This document shows, piece by piece, positions 26,245 through 35,623 of a stretch of 64,000 nt of DNA. Both the position numbers and the translations under genes were made by a program. The DNA is from Synechococcus sp. CBW1002. GTDB taxonomy: Bacteria; Cyanobacteriota; Cyanobacteriia; PCC-6307; Cyanobiaceae. The stretch spans positions 1,798,001-1,862,000 of the forward strand of contig NZ_CP060398.1 in the NCBI RefSeq assembly GCF_015840915.1. The letters run 5' to 3'. The number at the start of each line of letters is the position of its first letter. Position 1 is the first letter of the stretch. The notes below the pieces were generated by a model. That model was not told the DNA's origin. It did no database searches and saw only the letters and a program-made list of their open reading frames with translations.

Positions 26245-27267
26245 GTGGCCGAATCGATAGCCGCATCGCCGCCGGTGACGATCCGCAGCCATCAGCACCT
26301 GATCGTGATGCCGGACGACGGGGCCGATGCGGTGGTGGCGCTGATCGACCAGGCCCGTTCGGAGCTGCGTCTCAAGCAGTTCAAGCTTCAGTCCGAGGCG
26401 GTGGAGCAGGCCCTGTTGCGGGCGCACCAGCGGGGCGTCCAGGTGCGGGTGATGCTCAACCCCCACACCTCCGGCGGCGACCGCTGGAACGATGAGACCT
26501 ATGCCCGCCTTCAGAGCTGGGGGATTGCCGTGGCCTGGACCAGTGAGGCCTTTCCGGTGACCCATGAGAAGTCGCTGGTGGTGGATCGCGACTGTGCCCT
26601 GATCGCCACCTTCAACCTGTCGGATAAATATTTCACCCAGACCCGCGACTATGGCGTGGTCACCTACGCGGCCCCAGTGATCGAGCAGGTGATCGCTGGT
26701 TTCGAGGCCGACTGGAACCGCACCTTCTTCCAGCCCGATCTCTCCGTGGGCCTGGTGTGGAGCAGCATGCACAGCCGAGGTCAGATGGCCCGCATCGTTG
26801 ACGAGGCCCGTCGCACCCTCTGGATCCAGCATCCCAAGTTCGTGGATGCGGTGATCCTGGAGCGCATCCTGTCGGCGCGGGAGCGGGGTGTGAAGGTGCG
26901 GGTGCTGTGCGGCGGCAAGCACGGCATCAGCGACTGGGATATCTACGACACCTTCTCCTCCTTGCGGGTGATGCGGCGCTTCGGGGTGAAGGTGCGCCGG
27001 CAGAGGCACCTCAAGCTGCACGCCAAGCTGATCCTGGTGGATGGGGCCTTTGCCCAGACCGGCTCCATGAATATCGACCGCAGCGCCTTTGATCTGCGGC
27101 GTGAACTCGGCATCGAGAGCGATGCCCCCGCGGTGGTGAAGCGCCTCAAGGCCACCTTTGAGGCCGACTGGGAGCAGGCCTGTAAATACGACGCTCCAGA
27201 CCCGCTGGATCCGAGCCTGCATGAGGCGGGTGAGCTGCCGCCCGACCCCCACTTCGTGCACGACTGA
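26245..27267 (+). CDS. Phospholipase D-like domain protein
   Basis: A 340-residue protein with two PLD catalytic motifs: HEKSLVVD at residues 107-114 followed by ATFN, and HAKLILVD at 259-266 followed by GSMN, each matching HxKx4D. Such enzymes are cardiolipin synthases, phospholipases or nucleases. There is no signal peptide or membrane helix, unlike typical ClsA synthases. The GTG start at 26245 lies 128 bases from divergent minD. The TGA overlaps the ATG of the first CHR gene by one base, so the three plus-strand genes form a tight operon that interrupts the min cluster. Confidence 0.87.
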   Translation: MAESIAASPPVTIRSHQHLIVMPDDGADAVVALIDQARSELRLKQFKLQSEAVEQALLRAHQRGVQVRVMLNPHTSGGDRWNDETYARLQSWGIAVAWTSEAFPVTHEKSLVVDRDCALIATFNLSDKYFTQTRDYGVVTYAAPVIEQVIAGFEADWNRTFFQPDLSVGLVWSSMHSRGQMARIVDEARRTLWIQHPKFVDAVILERILSARERGVKVRVLCGGKHGISDWDIYDTFSSLRVMRRFGVKVRRQRHLKLHAKLILVDGAFAQTGSMNIDRSAFDLRRELGIESDAPAVVKRLKATFEADWEQACKYDAPDPLDPSLHEAGELPPDPHFVHD

Positions 27268-27890
27268 TGGGTGTCCCCCCTGAGGGTATGCCCCTCCCTG
27301 CTCAGGATCCCGCTGACGAGGATCTCTCCCTGGCCCCGCCTCCCGGGCTTCGGGCCCTGTTCAGCGGCATGCTCCAGGTCGCCCTCTCCTCCTTCGGCGG
27401 TGGCCTGTCGGCCTGGAGCCAGCGGATCGTGGTGGAACAGCGCCGCTGGATGAGCAACGAGGCCTTCATCACCGGGCTCACGGTGGCCCGTCTGTTTCCG
27501 GGGCCGAATCAGATCAACATGGCCATCTACATCGGCACCAGGTTTCGCGGCCTGCCCGGCGCTCTGGTGGCCCTGGCCGGCATGCTGCTGGTGCCCTTCA
27601 GTCTGCTGATGCTGGTGGGGCTGGCCTATTTCCAGCTGCATGGGCTGCCGGCGGTGGATCGGGTGCTTGCCGGCGTGGTGGCCGCCGCCGCCGGCATGGC
27701 CCTGTCGATGGGGTTCAAGATCCTGCACACCTATCTGGGCGACCGCATGGCCCTGCTGCTGGCGGCCGTCACCTTCCTGGCCCTGACCCTGGGGCATCTG
27801 CGCCTCGTGCCGGTGGTGCTGGTGCTGGGTCCTCTGGCGATGGCCTGGTACTGGCCCCGCCCAGGCGCAACCCCATCGGGCCCTTCCTGA
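27267..27890 (+). CDS. CHR-type (chromate) half-transporter, first subunit
   Basis: A 207-residue membrane protein with one CHR domain: FSGMLQVALSSFGGGLSAW near residue 35 and the family hallmark FPGPNQINMAIYIGTR near residue 75, then several hydrophobic helices. Short CHR proteins normally work as pairs of opposite topology and export chromate or transport related anions. It overlaps its partner by one base (TGATG), strongly suggesting stoichiometric expression. Substrate is inferred only from family name. Confidence 0.87.
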   Translation: MGVPPEGMPLPAQDPADEDLSLAPPPGLRALFSGMLQVALSSFGGGLSAWSQRIVVEQRRWMSNEAFITGLTVARLFPGPNQINMAIYIGTRFRGLPGALVALAGMLLVPFSLLMLVGLAYFQLHGLPAVDRVLAGVVAAAAGMALSMGFKILHTYLGDRMALLLAAVTFLALTLGHLRLVPVVLVLGPLAMAWYWPRPGATPSGPS

Positions 27891-28519
27891 TGCCGCCTCA
27901 GATCTGGCTGTCCCCATCGACCCGGCTTCTGGCCGCGGCTCAGGCCTGCACTCCCGCGTCCCTTTCGGATCTGGGCAGCCTGCTGCGCGTGATCGGGGAG
28001 TTTCTGTCGTTGTCGCTGTTTTCCCTGGGGGGCGGCAACACGCTGCTGGCTGAATACCACCATCTCAGCGTCGAGCAGTTCTGCTGGCTCACCAATGCCC
28101 AGTTCGCCGATCTCTACGCCCTGGCCGAGGCGGCTCCTGGACCCAGCTCCATGATTGTGGGCCTGCTTGGCCTGGGGGCGGCTCAGCGTGAGGGTCCCTT
28201 CTGGGCGTTGCTTTCGGCCTACGGAGCCGAATGCGCCATCCTGCTGCCCTCCACCCTGCTGATGGTGCTGGCCTGCCTGGGTTGGCAGCGCTTCCGCGAC
28301 TCCCCCTGGCGGGTGTCCTTTGAGCGGGGTCTGGGGCCGATCACCCTCGGCATCCTGTTCGCGGTGGGCCTGAAGATCCTCCACACCGCCGATAACAACC
28401 CCCCCGGGGTTGTGGTGTCTGTGGTGGTGTGTGTGCTGATGCTGCGCACTCGGATCTCCCCCCTGTGGTTCATGGCGGTGGCCGGGGTGCTGGGCGGCTT
28501 CGGGCTGATCAACCGCTGA
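27890..28519 (+). CDS. CHR-type (chromate) half-transporter, second subunit
   Basis: A 209-residue membrane protein, the matching CHR half: FLSLSLFSLGGGNTLLAEY and the hallmark AEAAPGPSSMIVGLLG, followed by four or so hydrophobic helices and GLINR at the end. It starts at the ATG sharing a base with the previous stop. Its last 11 bases overlap the 3' end of convergent minC. Confidence 0.87.
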   Translation: MPPQIWLSPSTRLLAAAQACTPASLSDLGSLLRVIGEFLSLSLFSLGGGNTLLAEYHHLSVEQFCWLTNAQFADLYALAEAAPGPSSMIVGLLGLGAAQREGPFWALLSAYGAECAILLPSTLLMVLACLGWQRFRDSPWRVSFERGLGPITLGILFAVGLKILHTADNNPPGVVVSVVVCVLMLRTRISPLWFMAVAGVLGGFGLINR

Positions 28520-29255
28520 ACCGCTCGGCTGCGCTCAGTCTCCCCCCGGGCCGCAGCAGCTGGGGGCCGGCGGGATCGATCCGGATCGTTCCGTCCATCA
28601 ACCGGGCTTCCTCCGCCAGGCCAGGCGGTGGCGGCTCCGCTGGGCCACGGGCCACGGCCGCGGCGATGCGCAATTGCAGGGGGCGCAGCTGCAGGGCCAC
28701 GATCCGGGCCCGGTCATCGCCCTGGCAGCCGGCATGGGCCACGCCCCGCAGCCGGCCCCAGACCAGCACGTCGCCGGCGGCACTGATCCGGGCTCCGGGG
28801 TTCACGTCCCCCAGCAGCAGCACCGAGCCGGGGGCCTGCAGATGATCCCCGGAGCGCAGGGTGCCCCGATGGATCAGGAATTCGAGCTCCGGGCCGGTTG
28901 TGGAAGCCGCGGCTGAGGCAGGGCTCTCGCCTGGACCGGCTCCGGGCTCAGCGTTCCGCAGTGGCGGTGGACAACCGCTCTCGACGCCGAGGGCGGCCGC
29001 GGCCACCAGGGTGTCGTCGCTGCGGCTGATGACCCGCAGCAGGCCATGTCCGGCCGTGTCCAGCAGCTCCTGGATGGCCCGCAGCTGCGGCAGGTTGAGG
29101 TTGAGATCCAGGGCTTCCAGTTCCACCCAGCCCGGTGGGGGTGAGGCCCCGAGGGCATAGCGCACCTCTTCGACTCCGTCGGCCCCATCGGGCGTGGTGT
29201 TCAGCACCAGCCGGTGGGGCTGGCCCGGAGCCTCCGCCAGGAACACCGCTGCCAT
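28509..29255 (-). CDS. minC: Septum site-determining protein MinC
   Basis: FtsZ assembly inhibitor partnered with MinD. The 248-residue protein has a weakly conserved N-terminal domain (to about residue 110), an Ala/Pro-rich linker and a C-terminal beta-helix domain with HRGTLRSGDHLQAPGSVLLLGDVNPGA in pieces at about residues 128-155, GRLRGVAHAG and the ALQLRPLQLRIA helix. It precedes minD in the usual order but three opposite-strand genes lie between, so it must be transcribed separately. It is 27 bases after the HD-domain gene on the same strand. Confidence 0.92.
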   Translation of the reverse strand: MAAVFLAEAPGQPHRLVLNTTPDGADGVEEVRYALGASPPPGWVELEALDLNLNLPQLRAIQELLDTAGHGLLRVISRSDDTLVAAAALGVESGCPPPLRNAEPGAGPGESPASAAASTTGPELEFLIHRGTLRSGDHLQAPGSVLLLGDVNPGARISAAGDVLVWGRLRGVAHAGCQGDDRARIVALQLRPLQLRIAAAVARGPAEPPPPGLAEEARLMDGTIRIDPAGPQLLRPGGRLSAAERFSG

Positions 29256-29282
29256 CCGTTCCGGATTCGATTGCCGCGAAGG

Positions 29283-30536
29283 CTAGGTGTGCAGTTCCGC
29301 CAGGCGCTGCTGCAGGGGCTCGCGCACCTCCGCAGGATGGATCAGCCAGGCCTGCTCCACCGGTTGGATCAGGCTTCGCACCAGGGGCGATCGGGTTTCA
29401 AGCGCCTCAAGCCGTTCGCCATCCCAGAGCCGCAGCCCCCCTTTGTAGGGGTGATAGCCCCGGTTCTGGCTCTGCTGCAGACCGCAGCAGAGCTCCGCCA
29501 CCAGCTGCTGCCGCCGGGCCATCCCCTGCACCTCGGCCAGCAGCTCCAGCCGCTGGGTGCTGGCCAGATCGCTCACGTCGGTGGCCTTGAGCAGGCGCCG
29601 ATCCAGCAGGCGGGCACAGGGCTCCCTCAGTTCCTCGGGCCCCTCTTCCCGCCAGCGCAGCAGGTGATAGCCGCTGCGCAGGTCGTCGTTGGCCAGGTAG
29701 GTCTCCAGGTCCAGCGCGTCGCTGTGCCACAGCCAGCGGCTCATCACCATGTCGCTGAACACCTGCCCTGGACCCAGCCGCCGCGCCACGGCGATCACCT
29801 GGCTGAGCAGCCAGTTGCACACCACGTTGAGACGGTGGTTGTAGACGCTGCGATACATCAGCTGGCGCACCACCAGGTAGTGCTCCACAGCCATCAGCCC
29901 CTTGGGGTGAAGGGCGAGGTTGCCGTCGGGCGCGAGCGTCAGGGCCGCCAGGATGCGCTCGAGATCGAGCTGGCCGTAGCGGATGCCGGCGCTGTAGCTG
30001 TCCCGCACCAGATAGTCGAGGCGATCGCAGTCGAGCTGGCTGCTCACCAGGGCCCGGATCGCCTGGCGGGGATAGCGGCCGTGCTCCAGCAGATCCGCCA
30101 CCGCATCCGCGGTGCCGGCGCCCTCCGCATCGAGGCGCTGCCGCAGATCCGGGTGATTCCGCACCAGCCGTGCAGACCAGCGCTCGTGGCGCAGCCCGAA
30201 CATGTCCTCGCCGGTGTGGCTCAAGGGGGCGTGCCCCAGGTCGTGGAGCAGGGCCGCGGCAAAGAGCACGGGCTTGTGCTCCTCCAGGGAGGGATCGTGG
30301 CGGATCAGCCGCTGCAGGGCCAGGCGGGCCAGATGCAGCACTCCGAGGGAGTGGGTGAAGCGGCTGGATTCGGCGCCGTGAAAGGTGAGGAACGCCGGCC
30401 CAAGCTGGCGGATCCGGCGCAGCCGCTGGAACGGTGCGGTGTCGATCAGGTCGATCGCCAGGGCTTCGGCCGGATCCTGCCGATCGAGCTGGATGGCCCC
30501 ATGCAGGGGATCGTGATAGGTGCGCTGGCCGATCAC
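29283..30536 (-). CDS. HD-superfamily phosphohydrolase
   Basis: A 417-residue metal-dependent phosphohydrolase of the dGTPase-like HD group. The metal motifs are RFTHSLGVLHLA, LLHDLGHAPLSHTGED (the HD pair) and QLDCDRLDYLVRDS. Substrate could be a (d)NTP or other phosphate ester. The GTG start overlaps the ctpA TGA as GTGA, so the genes are translationally coupled; minC follows 27 bases later. Confidence 0.9.
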   Translation of the reverse strand: MIGQRTYHDPLHGAIQLDRQDPAEALAIDLIDTAPFQRLRRIRQLGPAFLTFHGAESSRFTHSLGVLHLARLALQRLIRHDPSLEEHKPVLFAAALLHDLGHAPLSHTGEDMFGLRHERWSARLVRNHPDLRQRLDAEGAGTADAVADLLEHGRYPRQAIRALVSSQLDCDRLDYLVRDSYSAGIRYGQLDLERILAALTLAPDGNLALHPKGLMAVEHYLVVRQLMYRSVYNHRLNVVCNWLLSQVIAVARRLGPGQVFSDMVMSRWLWHSDALDLETYLANDDLRSGYHLLRWREEGPEELREPCARLLDRRLLKATDVSDLASTQRLELLAEVQGMARRQQLVAELCCGLQQSQNRGYHPYKGGLRLWDGERLEALETRSPLVRSLIQPVEQAWLIHPAEVREPLQQRLAELHT

Positions 30537-31828
30537 TGGGTCTGGGTCGGCGCTTGTGCCTGCTGGATCTGGTGGGTCAGCAGCCGCTGGGCCTCTTCCA
30601 GCCAGGTGTCGTCCTCACCCCCCGGATCGAGCGGTTCCGGCGCCCCTAGCTCCAGATCAGGCCGAATGCCCTGGTTCTGGATGTCGCGACCATCCGGTGT
30701 GAGGTAGCGGGCCACCGTCACCGCCAGACCACTGCCGTCTCCCAGGGGAATCAGGGTCTGGATCAGGCCCTTTCCGAAGGTGCGGCTGCCCACCAGCCGG
30801 CTGCGCTCCTGGTCCTGCAGGGCGCCGGCCAGGATCTCGCTGGCACTGGCCGTACCGCCGTTCACCAGGGTGAGCATGGGCCCGTCGTAGAGCACGCCGA
30901 GATGGGCCTGCTGCCGGTCCCCGATGCCGCCGCGGTCTTCGGTCTCCACGATCACCGACCCATTGAGCAGGTCGTCGGCCACGGCGAGCCCGGCGCTCAC
31001 AAGGCCGCCGGAGTTGTTGCGCAGATCGAGGATCAGGCCTTCGATGTCCTTGCCTGTCAGGTCGGCGATCGCCTGCTGCACCAGTTCCGGCACCGGTTCA
31101 CTGAACTGGGTGATGCGCAGGTAGCCGAGGGTGAGGTTGCCCTGGCGCAGCCGTTTGCTGCGCACGGGCCGCAGGTCCACCTGGCGCCGCTCCAGTTCCA
31201 CCTCCCGCTCCTGACCCTGCGGGTCCCGAAGCTGCACCAGAACGGTGCTGCCGGAGGGGCCCCGCAGCCGGGTTGCGGTCAGATCGAGTCCCAGTTCAGC
31301 GGTGTCGATGCCATCCACGGCCAGCACTTCCGTACCGCTGGCGATGTGGGCATCGGCGGCCGGAGAGCCATCCAGCGGGGCGATCACGACGATCTGCTCG
31401 TCGGCGGCACGCAGGCCAAGCTGCAGGCCCACGCCGGTCACGGTGCCCTGCTGGGTGGCGGATTGCAGGGTGCTGAATTCGGCGGGTCGCAGCAGCCGGG
31501 TGTAGGGGTCGTCGAGGGGGGTCAGCATCGTTTCGATCGCCGCGTAGGCGTCCGCCGAGCTGCTGATCGGCTGTTCCAGGGCCTTCTGGCGCAGCCGTCG
31601 CCAGTGAATCGGCACGAAGCGACCGGGGTCCACGTAGCTCTGGTTCACCAGCCGCCACGCTTCCACCACCAGTTGCTGGGCGTCGTTCAGGGCCAGTGCC
31701 GCCGAAGTTGTCCAGGGCGTCAGCAGCAGGCTCAGCACCAGGGTGAGCCCCAGCCCGCGCCGCAGAAGGCGTTGCAGGCTCTGGGGCGGGATTCGGTTCG
31801 GCGGGGGGGGCTGCCGTTGCGCGCTCAC
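30533..31828 (-). CDS. ctpA: Carboxyl-terminal processing protease CtpA
   Basis: Lumenal Ser/Lys protease that trims the D1 protein precursor so that the PSII oxygen-evolving cluster can assemble. The 431-residue product has a signal sequence (LGLTLVLSLLLTPW...SAALA), a PDZ domain (TGVGLQLG, GTEVLAVDGID) and the S41 core with catalytic Ser in NGGTASASEILAGAL and Lys in TFGKGLIQ. GTG 31828 is chosen because it is the first start just after the divergent petB region; an earlier frame extends into petB. It overlaps the HD gene by four bases. Confidence 0.92.
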   Translation of the reverse strand: MSAQRQPPPPNRIPPQSLQRLLRRGLGLTLVLSLLLTPWTTSAALALNDAQQLVVEAWRLVNQSYVDPGRFVPIHWRRLRQKALEQPISSSADAYAAIETMLTPLDDPYTRLLRPAEFSTLQSATQQGTVTGVGLQLGLRAADEQIVVIAPLDGSPAADAHIASGTEVLAVDGIDTAELGLDLTATRLRGPSGSTVLVQLRDPQGQEREVELERRQVDLRPVRSKRLRQGNLTLGYLRITQFSEPVPELVQQAIADLTGKDIEGLILDLRNNSGGLVSAGLAVADDLLNGSVIVETEDRGGIGDRQQAHLGVLYDGPMLTLVNGGTASASEILAGALQDQERSRLVGSRTFGKGLIQTLIPLGDGSGLAVTVARYLTPDGRDIQNQGIRPDLELGAPEPLDPGGEDDTWLEEAQRLLTHQIQQAQAPTQTQ

Positions 31829-31878
31829 GGAGGGTTTCGGGCGGTCGGTAGACTCTCGCAACCCAAGCCGCCCGCTGC

Positions 31879-32553
31879 ATGGCGAATTCCTCTCCTGCCG
31901 CAAAGTCGTCACCTGTATACGACTGGTTCCAGGAGCGCCTGGAAATTCAGGCGATCGCCGACGACATCTCCGCCAAGTACGTGCCGCCGCACGTCAATAT
32001 TTTTTATTGCCTTGGCGGCATCACCCTGGTCTGCTTCCTGATCCAGTTCGCCACTGGGTTTGCGATGACCTTCTACTACAAGCCCACGGTCGCTGAGGCC
32101 TACTCCTCGGTTCAGTACCTGATGACGGACGTCAGTTTTGGCTGGCTGATCCGTTCGGTCCACCGTTGGAGCGCCTCGATGATGGTGCTGATGCTGATTC
32201 TTCATGTGTTCCGCGTCTATCTCACCGGTGGTTTCAAACGTCCCCGTGAGCTCACCTGGATCACTGGCGTCACCATGGCCGTGATCACCGTGTCGTTCGG
32301 TGTCACCGGCTACTCGCTCCCTTGGGACCAGGTGGGCTATTGGGCCGTGAAGATTGTCAGTGGCGTTCCGGCAGCCGTTCCTGTGGTGGGCGACTTCATG
32401 GTCGAACTGCTGCGGGGTGGTGAAAGCGTCGGCCAGGCCACGCTGACCCGCTTCTACAGCCTGCACACCTTTGTGATGCCCTGGCTGCTGGCTGTCTTCA
32501 TGCTCATGCACTTCCTGATGATTCGCAAGCAAGGAATCTCTGGTCCCTTGTGA
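31879..32553 (+). CDS. petB: Cytochrome b6 PetB
   Basis: Diheme subunit of the cytochrome b6f complex. The 224-residue protein has four helices, haem His pairs in [18 protein letters not shown] and [17 protein letters not shown], and the Cys of [14 protein letters not shown] that binds haem ci. It begins [17 protein letters not shown], six residues longer than the form I know as [11 protein letters not shown]; the extra AAKSSP looks like a small local duplication. It is divergent from ctpA, with 50 bases between, and petD follows after 162 bases. Confidence 0.98.
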   Translation: MANSSPAAKSSPVYDWFQERLEIQAIADDISAKYVPPHVNIFYCLGGITLVCFLIQFATGFAMTFYYKPTVAEAYSSVQYLMTDVSFGWLIRSVHRWSASMMVLMLILHVFRVYLTGGFKRPRELTWITGVTMAVITVSFGVTGYSLPWDQVGYWAVKIVSGVPAAVPVVGDFMVELLRGGESVGQATLTRFYSLHTFVMPWLLAVFMLMHFLMIRKQGISGPL

Positions 32554-32715
32554 TCCAGCCCGGTCCAGGCCACCCTTGGCCTGGGCTCCGGTTTGCGAAG
32601 TGTTGCAATCCAGTAGGACTGGTCTGGCTTGCTGCCTCCCTCGAGCCTGTCTCCTTCCTAGCTTTCAACTCCAGGTTCACGCCGGCTTGCCGGCTCCCCT
32701 TTCACGGCCTCCGTC

Positions 32716-33198
32716 ATGCACATCCTCAAGAAGCCTGACCTCACCGATCCCAAGCTGAGGGCCAAGCTGGCCAAGGGCATGGGCCACAACTATTACGGTG
32801 AACCAGCCTGGCCCAACGATCTCCTCTACATCTTCCCGGTGGTGATCCTGGGCACCATCGCCTGTGTGGTTGGGCTCGCCGTGCTTGATCCCGCCATGCT
32901 GGCGGATAAGGCTGATCCCTTTGCCACTCCTCTCGAAATTCTGCCGGAGTGGTACCTGTACCCGGTTTTCCAGATCCTGAGGGTTGTGCCCAACAAGCTG
33001 CTGGGCATTGCTCTGCAGACGATGGTTCCCCTGGGCTTGATGCTGATTCCCTTCATCGAGAGCTTCAACAAGTTCCAGAATCCCTTCCGTCGCCCTGTCG
33101 CCATGGCAGCGTTTCTGTTCGGCACCGTCTTCACGATTTATCTCGGCATTGGAGCCGCTTTGCCGATCGACAAATCTCTGACCCTCGGCCTGTTCTGA
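32716..33198 (+). CDS. petD: Cytochrome b6f subunit IV PetD
   Basis: The 17 kDa three-helix subunit that completes the quinol-oxidation site with PetB. The 160-residue length is standard, and the start [12 protein letters not shown], the PEWYLYP motif and [13 protein letters not shown] are characteristic. It is followed by a strong terminator, so petB-petD form one transcript. Confidence 0.98.
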   Translation: MHILKKPDLTDPKLRAKLAKGMGHNYYGEPAWPNDLLYIFPVVILGTIACVVGLAVLDPAMLADKADPFATPLEILPEWYLYPVFQILRVVPNKLLGIALQTMVPLGLMLIPFIESFNKFQNPFRRPVAMAAFLFGTVFTIYLGIGAALPIDKSLTLGLF

Positions 33199-33238
33199 TC
33201 AGCTGCTATAACGACGAGCAAACAGTCTGCTACTAATG

Positions 33239-33265
33239 AAGCCCCGGTAGATTCCGGGGTTTTTT
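33239..33265 (+). terminator. Terminator of petBD
   Basis: Stem CCCCGG with loop TAGATT and complement CCGGGG, followed by TTTTTT, 40 bases after the petD stop. It is the clearest plus-strand intrinsic terminator in the window. Confidence 0.9.
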
Positions 33266-33332
33266 CATGCAGCGAATTTGTTGCACGTGCATCGCTCGCT
33301 ATCTGACCAGGCTGGGTTGCGCTGCTCTTTCT

Positions 33333-34781
33333 TCAAGGGGTCTCAATATCAATCAGGCTCACCTGGCTGGGGTTGACTCGCAGCATGTGGTGCAGCAGAA
33401 GAAAGCCCACGATCGTCCAGGTCTGGTAGGTACGTGCCTGCTGACCCACCCAGGTGCCGGTGGGTCCGTCGAAGTACTCGGCCCATTGCTGACGCGGCAG
33501 CTGGTTGAGCTGGGCCCAGTAGCACTCTTCCATCATGGCCCGCATCTGACCCATCAGCAGCACGTCCGCCTCGGGGTGGCGCTGCTCATGCAGAAGCACA
33601 GCACCGGCCAGATACCAGAGCAGACTGGGCCAGTGCCCGCCGTTGTGATAACTCCAGGGCCAGTTCTTTGGGTCTGATCCCGTTTTATTCATCCATTCGT
33701 CGGCCTCCATGGGGGGATGGCAGATGCGCATCGGCATCTGCGCCATCAGATGTTCGCGGTTGTGCAGCACCAGCCGGAACAGGGCCCGCTGCTGGGGTGC
33801 CGTGATCAGGCCGAACAGACAGGCGAGGGAGTTGCCGAGGCTGTAGAAGCGGAAGTCCGGCCGGCCGGTGCGCATATTGCCGATCAGGTAGCCGCCCCGG
33901 TTCTCGAGCCAGTCCTGCAGCCAAGGGGGGATCACCTGAGGCTGCACATTGAACTCGTTCTCGTGCTGGTGGTCGCCGTACTGCTCGGTGGGCCGGCGCC
34001 GCAGAACCTGTACCGTTTTGCTGGTCACCCAGTAGTGCTTCAGCAGGAAGGATCGCAGATCATGCATCCACTCCTGGGTGAGTTCGATCCGCTGATGCAG
34101 CAGTCGGCTCATGCGGTCACGCTGGGCCAGTTCCATCAGGTGGCAGCAGCTGCGCAGGCAGCCGTAGAGGAGCACCTCCACCTCCAGCGGGTTGCCCCAG
34201 ACATCCATCGGACGATCAATCATGAAGGCACAGTCCGGCACGAACAGCACGGGCGTGCCCTCAAAGGTGGGATGCAGCACCAGGTCCAGCAGCAACTGCA
34301 CGCCGCGTTGCACCTGCTGACTGGCACCGAATTCCATGTCACGGCTGCGCTTCACATACAGCCAGCAGAGGATGGGCCACCACAGGCTGGCGTCGACTGA
34401 GGTGATCCGTCCGATCGATCGCTGGCCGTAGTCGGCCAGCACGACCCCGTCCTGCTCCACAAAGCTGGTGGGAAACACACCGCGGGTCTTGATGTCGTTG
34501 CTCTGCAGTTCCAGCGAGACAGAGAGGAAGTTGCGCACCACCTCAAAACGGCCCTGCAGCAGCAGGTAAATCATCACCGGCACGTTGTCCCGCAGGAACA
34601 CCTCGCCGTAATTGGCCTCTCCGGAGCGGCGCGGATGGTCGAGCGCGGCCACCGATCCCACCAGTTCACCCTTGACCCTCACCAGGGTGCGCTCGAAGTG
34701 CTCCTGGGCGCGGATCACCACGGCGTCTTCTTTGGAGCTGGGCCGAACCCTTTGGTGCTGTTGGCTGAACGGTCGGGACAC
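33333..34781 (-). CDS. Neutral/alkaline invertase (GH100)
   Basis: A 482-residue cytoplasmic invertase that splits sucrose to glucose and fructose. Family features include NYGEVFLRDNVPVMIYLL, RITSVDASLWWPIL and WPWSYHNGGHWPSLLWYL, the latter two containing the likely catalytic Asp and binding residues. I chose GTG 34781 because a GGAGG ribosome site sits just before it; the frame extends upstream to 34922 without family character. It is convergent with petBD. Confidence 0.92.
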   Translation of the reverse strand: MSRPFSQQHQRVRPSSKEDAVVIRAQEHFERTLVRVKGELVGSVAALDHPRRSGEANYGEVFLRDNVPVMIYLLLQGRFEVVRNFLSVSLELQSNDIKTRGVFPTSFVEQDGVVLADYGQRSIGRITSVDASLWWPILCWLYVKRSRDMEFGASQQVQRGVQLLLDLVLHPTFEGTPVLFVPDCAFMIDRPMDVWGNPLEVEVLLYGCLRSCCHLMELAQRDRMSRLLHQRIELTQEWMHDLRSFLLKHYWVTSKTVQVLRRRPTEQYGDHQHENEFNVQPQVIPPWLQDWLENRGGYLIGNMRTGRPDFRFYSLGNSLACLFGLITAPQQRALFRLVLHNREHLMAQMPMRICHPPMEADEWMNKTGSDPKNWPWSYHNGGHWPSLLWYLAGAVLLHEQRHPEADVLLMGQMRAMMEECYWAQLNQLPRQQWAEYFDGPTGTWVGQQARTYQTWTIVGFLLLHHMLRVNPSQVSLIDIETP

Positions 34782-35343
34782 GGGCCTCCATGGGAGCTTG
34801 GGCCAACGGTAGAAACGTTGTACCGGCCATGAACCACGGCTGGAACAATTCAGGAATGCATGGGGCCTGATCGCTGCAGCAGAGCTTTCCATGCGCACAG
34901 CTGCTTCGGCGCAGCCCTGCAAGGTTCAAGAAGGAGGTCTCATGTCCAAGAAGGAGACCTCAGGGCCAGGGCTGGATCCGTAGCTGGCGATGTGGTCCAG
35001 GCCTGGATCGGGAGCTTGGACTTGGGTTGTGTCTGCGACTGCAGCTGTCTTGGCATGCAACAAAGGTTCAGACGTCCCTGCCCCGCTCGCGTCTGAGTCT
35101 GAGCGGAGGTCCGCCCAGCCTGTCGACCAGATCAGGGTGCTCAGGGGTTCCGGGTTTTGTCCGACCATCCCTGCCTTCCCCTTTCTCTGTTTCCTGCCTG
35201 TTCCCCTCTGGCGCTTGATTCGTCGCTGTTCCAGGCCCCTGTGCCTTCCAATGAAGATGCTTCGGCCGGCGCCGGTCCGGCTGAGCTGGCTTTCAGAGGT
35301 CGGGACTGCCAGGCAAGCGGTGAAAGGCCCCATCATTGGGAGC
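34782..35343. other. Intergenic region before the rRNA promoter
   Basis: Roughly 560 bases between the invertase start and the rRNA promoter candidate. I see no frame with coding character on either strand and no RNA gene. Confidence 0.4.
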
Positions 35344-35373
35344 TTGCGCGATCGAAGGTGAATGGGGTATGGT
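35344..35373 (+). promoter_or_regulatory. Candidate rRNA operon promoter
   Basis: TTGCGC at 35344-35349 and TATGGT at 35368-35373 with an 18-base spacer form a plausible sigma-70 promoter about 750 bases before 16S. The spacing is standard but both boxes deviate from consensus. Other promoters closer to 16S are not excluded. Confidence 0.35.
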
Positions 35374-35607
35374 TTTGGACTGCGCAGCACACCGGGAGCG
35401 AGAGCACCGGTGGAAACGCAGAGTCTTCGGTGCTGCGAGGCACTGAGGGCGAGCGCCGTTTGCCTGCAAGGGTGAAGGGTGCGTGCTTACGACGAAGGAG
35501 GCGCGAGCCACCGGTGTTGTAGGTTTCCTGAGTCGCTGAGAGGCGACGCGCCGAGACGACCCAGAGCCGAGAGGCCAAGGGAGTGGAGGCAGCACCTGGA
35601 CAATTGA

Positions 35608-35623
35608 AAAGTTTAGGAACTGA
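35608..35623 (+). repeat. Left arm of an inverted repeat flanking 16S
   Basis: AAAGTTTAGGAACTGA is the exact reverse complement of 37732-37747 beyond the 3' end of 16S. In the transcript the two would pair as the base of a long pre-16S processing stem, the usual RNase III substrate. The arm is unusually far, about 500 bases, from the mature 5' end. Confidence 0.75.

Noticed and set aside
26245-28519. PLD plus CHR trio as an anti-phage defence system
   Set aside because: PLD domains occur in some defence systems, but CHR transporters do not, and no other defence genes or mobile elements are nearby.
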